This document shows positions 9,151 through 14,805 of a stretch of DNA of 64,000 nucleotides, one piece after another. A program made the position numbers and the translations under genes. Under the pieces are notes generated by a model. That model searched no databases. It was not told where the DNA came from and worked only from the letters and a program-made list of their open reading frames with translations. Location of the stretch: contig NZ_CP042425.1 in NCBI RefSeq assembly GCF_008254045.1, positions 2,232,001 through 2,296,000 on the forward strand, given 5' to 3'. The DNA is from Limnoglobus roseus (GTDB lineage: Bacteria; Planctomycetota; Planctomycetia; Gemmatales; Gemmataceae). The stretch's first letter is position 1; each line of letters starts with the position of its first letter.

Positions 9151-10386
9151 TTACGGCACGAGCGCCAGGCACGCGAGGCCGGCGTCGTCGCGGACGAACA
9201 GCCGGCCGTCGGAGAGGGCGGGGGTGACGAGGTTGCCGCCGCAGACCTTCGCGGAGCAGAGCGCGCGGAACTCCGTCGCGGTGGCGTCGAGCAGTTTCAG
9301 GGTGCCGGTGTCGTCGAGGAGTAAGAGCTTCCCGTTCGCGGTGCGGATCAGGCCGAAGTGGAAGTACCCCTGGGCGTCCTTCTTCCACAGCACGTCGCCG
9401 GTACTCAGGTTCACGCACACCAGGTCGGCCCGCGGGATCGGCTTGAGGGTGTTGGTGACGAGGAACACGCGGTCCTTGGCCGCCACGCCGGACGAGAAGT
9501 AGCCGCTCAGGCTTTTCGCCTGCCACGCCTTGTCGGCCGTGACGGTTTCGCCGCTGGCGAACTGGATCGCCGTCGAGCCGTTGCTCATGGTGCTGGTCAC
9601 GATGCGGTCGCCGGCCACGATCGGCGTCGGCGAGGTGCCCGACGGCTGGAACGGCAACGGGTACTCCCACGCCACGGTCCCGTCGAGCGGGTTCAGGCCG
9701 ATCACCCGGAGCGTGGTCATGAACACCACGCCGGGCACCTTCCCGGCCTTCCCGGCGGCCGCGTACAGCACCGGCGACGACGTGCTCGCCGGCTCGTCGA
9801 GGGCTTGCCAGGCGACCTCGCCGGACTCGGTGTCGAACGCCACGACCGAACTGCCCTTCCCGCCGACGGACACGATTACGCGGTTGCCGACGACCAGCGG
9901 CGAACAACAGACGCCGAACCGGGGCAGGTTCGCCTTCAACGCTTTGAAGGCGTCGACCTGCCAGTGGCGGTCGCCGGTCTCGGCGTTGAAGCAACTCAGC
10001 ACGCCGGTGATGCCGAACGTGTAGAGCCGCTTGCCGACCACGGTCGGCGTGGCCTGCGGGCCGGTGTTCAGCACGCTGGAGTACTTCGCTCGGTCGTAGA
10101 CTTTTCGCCAGAGTTCGGTGCCCGTCTTGGCGTCGAAGGTGATGACTTCTTCTTGCTCCTTGTTCGCCACTCGGGCATGAACGAAGACCCGGCCGGCGGC
10201 CACGACCGGGGAACTGAACCCGACGCCGACGTCCTTCCGCCAGACTTCCTTCGGCGCGTCCTTCCACGGCTCGACGGCCTCAGTGGAACTGCCGTCCCGC
10301 TTCGGCCCGAGCCACTGCGTCCAGTCCGCCGCCGGTGCGAGCGACGCCGTCGCGAACACCGCGAGTAAAGTCCGGAGCCAGTTCAT
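9151..10386 (-). CDS. secreted PQQ-like beta-propeller (outer membrane assembly BamB-like fold) protein
   Basis: A 411-residue protein with signal peptide (MNWLRTLLAVFATASLAPA) and repeated PQQ-like blades: VFVHARVANKEQEEVITFDAKTG, PTVVGKRLYTFGITG, VSVGGKGSSVVAFDTESGEV and LVCVNLSTGDVLWKKD. Such eight-bladed propellers in planctomycetes are usually scaffold or structural proteins, and the tryptophan-docking motifs do not by themselves imply PQQ-dependent dehydrogenase activity; no dehydrogenase catalytic or calcium-binding residues could be assigned. It is the first gene of the minus-strand run and has a strong ribosome-binding site (GGGAGG, 6 nt before the ATG). The start was chosen over an upstream in-frame codon because it begins the signal peptide. 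Upstream, 10444-10457 is an AT-rich inverted repeat (CTAAA-AATA-TTTAG) that may be part of the promoter. Confidence 0.88.
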   Translation of the reverse strand: MNWLRTLLAVFATASLAPAADWTQWLGPKRDGSSTEAVEPWKDAPKEVWRKDVGVGFSSPVVAAGRVFVHARVANKEQEEVITFDAKTGTELWRKVYDRAKYSSVLNTGPQATPTVVGKRLYTFGITGVLSCFNAETGDRHWQVDAFKALKANLPRFGVCCSPLVVGNRVIVSVGGKGSSVVAFDTESGEVAWQALDEPASTSSPVLYAAAGKAGKVPGVVFMTTLRVIGLNPLDGTVAWEYPLPFQPSGTSPTPIVAGDRIVTSTMSNGSTAIQFASGETVTADKAWQAKSLSGYFSSGVAAKDRVFLVTNTLKPIPRADLVCVNLSTGDVLWKKDAQGYFHFGLIRTANGKLLLLDDTGTLKLLDATATEFRALCSAKVCGGNLVTPALSDGRLFVRDDAGLACLALVP

Positions 10387-10624
10387 GACGGCCTCCCGTG
10401 ATTGTGGGGTGGGTCCGCGCAATCCCACCGAAAAAGGAATTCGCTAAAAATATTTAGAATTGGGCAGTAGTCGTTTTGTTGAGGCCGCACTTTTTCGTCA
10501 ACCAGCGATCCTCTGGGTATGAACAGAATTCTTCGGCCTCCGTTTTTCTCGTGAGCTGATCGCACAGCCTGTTTACTCACTAAACGGAGTCATGGTCGCC
10601 GATTTGTGAATTGCTGGCGGGAAC

Positions 10625-10638
10625 GGCACCACCATTGC
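10625..10638 (+). promoter_or_regulatory. candidate sigma-54 promoter (-24/-12)
   Basis: The sequence CGGCACcaccaTTGCG places GG at 10625-10626 and GC at 10637-10638, exactly ten bases apart, matching the invariant GG-N10-GC of RpoN promoters and most of the TGGCAC-N5-TTGC consensus. It lies about 40 bp before the first small gene at 10679. A sigma-54 activator gene is present elsewhere in the window (49755-51677). No enhancer site was identified. Confidence 0.4.
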
Positions 10639-10678
10639 GGCATTTCCCTACGTCAAACACCGAGTGTGGGGGAAAGCG

Positions 10679-10888
10679 ATGAGCACCACGAAAACACCTC
10701 CGGCAAAGGCTCCTTCTGTCAATCCAATCGACGATGACGTGTTATTCGAGGAGCCGGATCAAGATGAGTCGGGAAAGACTGCCGGAGAGCAGAGTGCGGT
10801 CGGCGGCTCGGAACAAGAACCCAGGCAAGGGCACGGGCATCCGAGTGAAGCCGACGAGCACAACAGCAGTACCCGCTTCGCGGATTGA
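10679..10888 (+). CDS. small acidic hypothetical protein
   Basis: A 69-residue, hydrophilic protein (MSTTKTPPAKAPSVNPIDDD...) rich in Asp, Glu, Ser and Gly, with no membrane segment or recognisable domain; probably disordered. The start at 10679 is supported by a purine-rich ribosome-binding stretch (GGGGGAAAG) directly before it. It is the first of two tiny genes followed by a terminator at 11151-11181, and has the candidate sigma-54 promoter upstream. No family recognised. Confidence 0.55.
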   Translation: MSTTKTPPAKAPSVNPIDDDVLFEEPDQDESGKTAGEQSAVGGSEQEPRQGHGHPSEADEHNSSTRFAD

Positions 10889-10959
10889 AAGCGGACGCCG
10901 ATAAGGCGTGGACGCTCGTTCGCGTCCAGAGTGATTTCCTCGGACCAAGGAGGCGAATC

Positions 10960-11124
10960 ATGGCGGATCGAACACAACGCGGCCGGGACGAGGATCGCGA
11001 GCGAAACGCTCCGACTAGGGCCGAAGCGGTCATGACGCACAACAAGTCGCCGCCAATGCCTCAATCCCCGACCCTCACGCGGTTAAGGTGTGGCAAGCGT
11101 GGTCGGCAGGGTCCAGGCAAGTAA
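10960..11124 (+). CDS. small basic hypothetical protein
   Basis: A 54-residue protein (MADRTQRGRDEDRERNAPTR...) ending in a very basic tail, RLRCGKRGRQGPGK. The frame is open further upstream, but the ATG at 10960 is preceded by a near-perfect AAGGAGG at 10947-10953 with 6-nt spacing, which decides the start. It is 71 bp after the acidic small gene and 26 bp before a terminator. The pair acidic plus basic small proteins from one transcript suggests they might interact, which is only inference. No family recognised. Confidence 0.5.
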   Translation: MADRTQRGRDEDRERNAPTRAEAVMTHNKSPPMPQSPTLTRLRCGKRGRQGPGK

Positions 11125-11150
11125 CCCCACATCATTGAGTTCTTAACAAG

Positions 11151-11181
11151 CCGCGAGTAGCCCTCGCGGTTTTGTTCTTTT
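11151..11181 (+). terminator. rho-independent terminator of the small-gene pair
   Basis: A perfect 7-bp stem, CCGCGAG at 11151-11157 and CTCGCGG at 11163-11169 around a 5-nt loop, is followed directly by TTTTGTTCTTTT. It stands 27 bp after the second small gene on the same strand. Confidence 0.75.
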
Positions 11182-11390
11182 CTGGGCAACACGCTTTCTC
11201 TCGACAGTTGCAGGTCTGCAACCTGCGCGACGCCGCGCACCGCAGTTCCCATTTCTTGTTCGCGCCGGCCGTTGACCACGTTTCAACGAGGCAGTCGCCG
11301 GTGTCGCTGGGCCGTCGCCGTAGCGGTGCTTACCGCATTTCCGCAGTGCCATCCCGACCCCTCTGAGGAATGAACGCTCCGTCGGGCCGA

Positions 11391-12077
11391 CTACAACGCG
11401 CCTAGTTGCTCCAGGAACCGCGTGACCTCTTTCCGCCGGCCGTCCAACGTCGCCGCGTCAACGGCCCGCCGCACTCGATCGCGGCCGGCGGCCGACTTGC
11501 GGGCGTAGTGCAGAAGGGCCTTGGCCGCCTGCTTCCGCGGCTCTCCGTACTCCCGGCGGCGTGACAGCACCCGGACCAGCGGCCCTATCGCCGGCCCGAT
11601 GTCGTGCCCCGCCCGCGACATCTTGGCCAACGCCCACGCCGCCGCTTCCGGGAGGTACAGGTACGGGTCGCTCAGGAGGCGGCGCAGGGCCGCGAAGTGC
11701 GGCGACCAGTCGAACCGCCGCCGGCACACGTTCCCGGTGGCGTACGCGGCCGTCCGCCGGACCTCGGCGTCGGCGTCGCCGAGCAGGGCCAACAGCGGCC
11801 CGATGGCCGGCGACACGTCCACGCCCCAGGCGTCCTGGTTCTGGAACACCGAGCAGGCCATTCGGCGAACCTCGGGGGAGGGATGGGCGGCCCCTTCGAC
11901 GGCCAGGGCGACGACGCCCGGCCCCACCTCCGGCTTCCCCCCGGGTTCGCCCCAGAGGCCGTTCAGGACGGCCGCCTTCACGGCTGCGTCGCTGGACGCG
12001 AACAGCGTCTTGATTCTGGCGAGGTCGCCGCGCTTTAGCAACTCGATCGCCCGGTAAAAGACGGCGTCGGTGTTCAT
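11391..12077 (-). CDS. HEAT-repeat (PBS-lyase-like) protein
   Basis: A 228-residue all-helical protein of HEAT type. Repeats are visible as SPEVRRMACSVFQNQ, DAEVRRTAAYATGN and EPRKQAAKALLHYARK, each a helix pair with the Pro/Asp and Arg positions usual for these units; SPAIGPLLALLGD and GPAIGPLVRVLSR are the matching second helices. It has no signal peptide and no catalytic motif, so a protein-protein scaffold in the cytoplasm is likely. Two adjacent ATG codons exist (12080 and 12077); the second was chosen because the GGGGTGAG ribosome-binding stretch is too close to the first. No functional partner is evident; the gene upstream on the same strand is a SnoaL-like protein 173 bp away. Confidence 0.78.
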   Translation of the reverse strand: MNTDAVFYRAIELLKRGDLARIKTLFASSDAAVKAAVLNGLWGEPGGKPEVGPGVVALAVEGAAHPSPEVRRMACSVFQNQDAWGVDVSPAIGPLLALLGDADAEVRRTAAYATGNVCRRRFDWSPHFAALRRLLSDPYLYLPEAAAWALAKMSRAGHDIGPAIGPLVRVLSRRREYGEPRKQAAKALLHYARKSAAGRDRVRRAVDAATLDGRRKEVTRFLEQLGAL

Positions 12078-12250
12078 CATCTCACCCCGCTCGCCCGCAG
12101 AAAGAATCGTTCCCCCCGGCCGGGACGCCGCGGGTCGGCCGGTATGGGGATTCGATCGGTCGGCGATTGCCCCAGTCCGCACGGTCCGAGATCGTACGCG
12201 GCCACCCGCCCACGGAGTTGATCCGGCACGGGGCGCAGAATCACGATCGG

Positions 12251-12634
12251 TTAGGCACCGGAATCGGGCGGCGGGAGTGGGCATACCTCCATGGCCCGGA
12301 TCCACCCGGCCTCGATCGTGAAGCGGTGGCCGACGTACCCGTCGGCGATGACGGCCCCGGTCAAGTCCCGCACGACTTGGTGCACGTGGACCAGGACTTG
12401 GTCGCCGGCCTCCGGATCAAAAGCGGTCGGCTCGACGTGCGGGTCGATCTCGGACCACTGCTCCGTCCAGTAGGCGCGGACCTCGTCGTGCCCGCGGGCG
12501 GCGCCGCCCTTGAACGCCTTCGGCCACGCCACGTCCGGGGCCATGGTGGCGAGGGCCGCGTCGATGTTTCGAGCGTTGAAGGCGGCGTAGGCCGCACGGA
12601 GCAGGTCCCGGTTCGGCGTCGGCAGATCTGACAT
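12251..12634 (-). CDS. SnoaL-like (NTF2-fold) protein
   Basis: A 127-residue protein of the NTF2-like/SnoaL superfamily. The N-terminal helix pattern LLRAAYAAFNARNIDAALATMAPDVAW followed by GHDEVRAYWTEQW, then the strands DQVLVHVHQVVRDLTG and DGYVGHRFTIEAGWIRAMEV, is the family signature in order and at normal length. These proteins form a cone-shaped pocket and range from polyketide cyclases and ketosteroid isomerases to non-enzymatic binders, so no reaction can be given. The ATG at 12634 starts just before the first helix. It stands alone on the minus strand. Confidence 0.82.
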   Translation of the reverse strand: MSDLPTPNRDLLRAAYAAFNARNIDAALATMAPDVAWPKAFKGGAARGHDEVRAYWTEQWSEIDPHVEPTAFDPEAGDQVLVHVHQVVRDLTGAVIADGYVGHRFTIEAGWIRAMEVCPLPPPDSGA

Positions 12635-12824
12635 AAAGGCTCCCGAGTGCACGCGTTCTCGGCCGCCGTCCGACCCGCTCACCCGCTGGAGGGCGCGGGT
12701 GGCGACGGGCCTGGGATAGCCTACGTGTCGCCCCGGTCCGGTGCCACACTCGGTTCGCCGTCCGGGCGACCGCGCAGGACATCGTTGATTCCCGAGGTGG
12801 GGATCAGCGTGCCGACTTCTCGTC

Positions 12825-13157
12825 CTATTCGACCGGCCGAAACCGGTACCGGGCAGTCGCCGAGAAGTCCGGAATCCCGCCGCTGTTGAGGACCGCGGAC
12901 ACCGACCTCCCTTCGCGGTCGAAGTACTCGATCTCGACGCCGTCGACCCGGTGTGCCGCGTCCGTCACGACGCCGAACGCCTTGCTCTCGGCGATCAACC
13001 GCTCCCGAACGGCGGGCGGTAACCGCTCAAGGATCTGGACCGCCGAGACGTATTCTGTTCCGTCATCCGCCGCCATGAGGAGGTCCCGGACGAGGTGGGA
13101 GATGTCGCTCGGCCAGAGCGGCCCCATCGTGCGCCCGAGGCACAACGGCGGGGTCAC
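12825..13157 (-). CDS. hypothetical protein
   Basis: A 110-residue open frame with sensible mixed alpha/beta composition (EYVSAVQILERLPPAVRERLIAESKAFGVV, then VEIEYFDREGRSVSAVLNSG). No family was recognised and there is no signal peptide. The start is uncertain: a GTG at 13157 gives the longest form and an ATG at 13127 gives a 100-residue form; neither has a good ribosome-binding site. Support is the protein-like composition and the absence of a competing frame. Confidence 0.45.
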   Translation of the reverse strand: MTPPLCLGRTMGPLWPSDISHLVRDLLMAADDGTEYVSAVQILERLPPAVRERLIAESKAFGVVTDAAHRVDGVEIEYFDREGRSVSAVLNSGGIPDFSATARYRFRPVE

Positions 13158-13670
13158 GGTGATGTCAGTGGGTGGATTCTCGCGAAAGGGCCATCCGAAA
13201 ACAGCTTGGTAAAGCTGGCCGCGACTCTTCGCCCGCCTCGCGAAATATGCTTGCCGGCGACGCCGATCGCATGGCTTTTCGTAAGTCGGGGCACCCCACT
13301 GGCGACGGCGGATGCGTTCGACGGGCGACTCTCGGCTGATTCGATTCTTAAGCCACCGAAGGGCTTCTTTGAGGGGCTTGCCCTAGTGGACCACGATTCT
13401 CAAGGACACGATGGGTGCGTCTTAACGGCTGACGCGGTGCCGGAATACTGGAACGGCCGGAATTGGCCGTAGCAGCAGATTATCGGAACGAGATTGAGAA
13501 CGCAAGAGGGTGATCGACTCAAGTAAAAAACACAAGAAACCGTGTACGTTCGGATCCGGCGTCTGTCGAATACGCACAATCGTTCCCAGCGCCCAGCACC
13601 GGCCCTTCCCAACTTGCCGGGGCTCATTTCCCGCCGCAGTTGTCCGCGGTGGGTGCCGATCTCTTCCGCC
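13158..13670. other. intergenic region without a supported gene
   Basis: About 510 bp between divergently arranged hypothetical genes. Several short open frames exist on both strands but none has a recognisable domain, a ribosome-binding site and sensible composition together. The part from 13460 to 13540 is AT-richer than its surroundings and could hold the promoter of the gene at 13671. Confidence 0.4.
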
Positions 13671-13979
13671 ATGCACACCAAGACGACGACCGCACTTGCG
13701 ACCTTCGACGATTTGGTCCATTACGTGAGGGCGACCCTGTGCCAGCGGGATAACCTGGACTACGATCTGACGCCGTTCGTGAGGACGCCGCTCAAACGCC
13801 GTGACGAACTCTGGGGGTACGCATTCCACGTCGAGGGGCCGCGGATGCTCCGCACGTCGGCCGTGTGGAGTGCGAAGGATGACAAGATTCTCTTCTACAA
13901 CTCCGTCGGCGAGCGGTTCCACGACGTGCACTTAACCGAGAGCCCGGACCTCGTCGTCCATGAGCCGGCGGGTAACTGA
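13671..13979 (+). CDS. hypothetical protein
   Basis: A 102-residue cytoplasmic-looking protein (MHTKTTTALATFDDLVHYVR..., ending VHEPAGN) with no signal peptide or membrane helix. The middle part, ELWGYAFHVEGPRMLRTSAVWSAKDDKILFYNSVGERFHDV, looks like a beta-rich small domain; no family was recognised. The frame is open upstream but the ATG at 13671 starts the region with ordinary protein composition. It converges with csrA; two hairpins (14004-14039, 14053-14069) lie between them. Confidence 0.55.
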   Translation: MHTKTTTALATFDDLVHYVRATLCQRDNLDYDLTPFVRTPLKRRDELWGYAFHVEGPRMLRTSAVWSAKDDKILFYNSVGERFHDVHLTESPDLVVHEPAGN

Positions 13980-14003
13980 AGCCGGTGACGAAATGACGAA
14001 CAA

Positions 14004-14039
14004 CCCCGCCGGTCGACCCGTGAAGGACGACCGGCGGGG
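14004..14039. terminator. strong hairpin between convergent genes (probable bidirectional terminator)
   Basis: A perfect 12-bp stem, CCCCGCCGGTCG at 14004-14015 and its complement at 14028-14039, with a 12-nt loop. On the minus strand it is followed by TTGTTCGTCATTT, so it can end csrA transcription; the plus-strand side has no T run. Confidence 0.6.
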
Positions 14040-14052
14040 AATCACTCAAGAA

Positions 14053-14069
14053 GCAGACATCCTGTCTGC
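14053..14069. repeat. short palindromic (REP-like) element
   Basis: GCAGACA-TCC-TGTCTGC is a perfect 7-bp inverted repeat with a 3-nt loop, standing next to the longer hairpin at 14004-14039. Its GCAGACA...TGTCTGC form resembles dispersed short palindromes of planctomycete genomes; copy number could not be checked here. Confidence 0.4.
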
Positions 14070-14136
14070 GTGTGCTTGTCGGCCGACCCTGGCCAGCATC
14101 CGAGTGAGCGGGGTATAGCCAGAGAGTTTGGCCGTG

Positions 14137-14331
14137 TCAACGGCAAGCGAATTCGAGCTGGGTGTCGGACTCCGCCTCGATGCGGGCGGCGACTTCCTCG
14201 CGGTTCACCTTGATGTGCTTCGGGGCTTCAATGCCGATCTTCACGCGGTCGCCCTGGATCAGGGACACGGTGACGCGGATGTTGCCGTCGATGATGATCG
14301 ATTCGCCGGCTTTACGAGAGAGTACGAGCAT
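14137..14331 (-). CDS. csrA: carbon storage regulator CsrA
   Basis: A 64-residue RNA-binding regulator with the complete family sequence pattern: MLVLSRKAGESIIIDGNIRV at the start, then GDRVKIGIEAPKHIKVNREEV. CsrA dimers bind GGA motifs in hairpin loops of leader mRNAs and block or stabilise them. The key Arg of the C-terminal RNA-binding patch falls in the normal VNREEV segment. The leader contains AAGGACGAGG before the ATG, so the ribosome-binding region itself carries a GGA, as in autoregulated csrA genes. About 195 bp upstream, the transcript would contain a hairpin (14524-14542) whose loop reads CCGGA, another possible target. No flagellar or fliW gene is adjacent. Confidence 0.96.
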   Translation of the reverse strand: MLVLSRKAGESIIIDGNIRVTVSLIQGDRVKIGIEAPKHIKVNREEVAARIEAESDTQLEFACR

Positions 14332-14639
14332 GGGAGCCTCGTCCTTGAGGGAGTGAGTTGTGATGGTGCCCGGAACTTTGCAACCGGCAGGCCAATTCGA
14401 TTAAAGTTCGATGGGCCGACGGCCGAAAGTTCCGCTTGTCCTTGGCCAATGCTAGAACAGGCTCGCCGCCGGTGCAAAGAGTGTCGCTCGGATTCGTGGC
14501 TTCGGCGAAGTCGATAGGCCGCGTGGGAAGTCCGGCTTCCCAACCCTGGGCAAAATGGGTAGCATCGTCTCGGTTTCGGCAACCCCTCGGCCGTCTGGAG
14601 TTGCACGGACTCACTCGTCGTCATCTACCGCAGACCGAG
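14332..14639. other. intergenic region upstream of csrA with a GGA-loop hairpin
   Basis: No gene is supported here. The only structure seen is TGGGAAG (14524-14530), a 5-nt loop, and CTTCCCA (14536-14542). Read on the csrA strand the loop is CCGGA, which fits the GGA-in-loop form of CsrA sites, but the distance to csrA is about 195 nt and it may be unrelated. Confidence 0.35.
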
Positions 14640-14798
14640 CCGCCGCCGTTTCGGGTGAAGCGTCCGCGCCGCCGATCGACGCTCGGCTTGTTCCTGCGGG
14701 TCATCCACCAGATCCTCGACGCGGATCGGACTGGCCCCCGCAAACAGCGGTACACGTCCCAACAAAACTACCAGCGGTTGCGGCACGAGCACGCCTTA
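14640..14798 (+). pseudogene. remnant of an IS21-family transposase (istA)
   Basis: Translation of this stretch reads PPPFRVKRPRRRSTLG, then FLRVIHQILDADRTGPRKQR and YTSQQNYQRLRHEHA, which matches the part of IS21 IstA that follows the integrase helix-turn-helix (consensus-like 'RRPRPKLGPFL..ID.IL..DR..PRKQRHTA.RI..RLR.EHG'). Only about 53 residues survive; the rest of istA, istB and the element ends are gone, and the fragment abuts the 3' end of the phospholipase gene. It is not expected to be translated. Confidence 0.6.
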
Positions 14799-14805
14799 AG
14801 CGTCC

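Noticed and set aside
13095..13472. Plus-strand frame of 125 codons between two hypothetical genes
   Set aside because: No recognisable domain; the first half is a shadow of the minus-strand gene at 12825-13157, and the second half gave no clear family.
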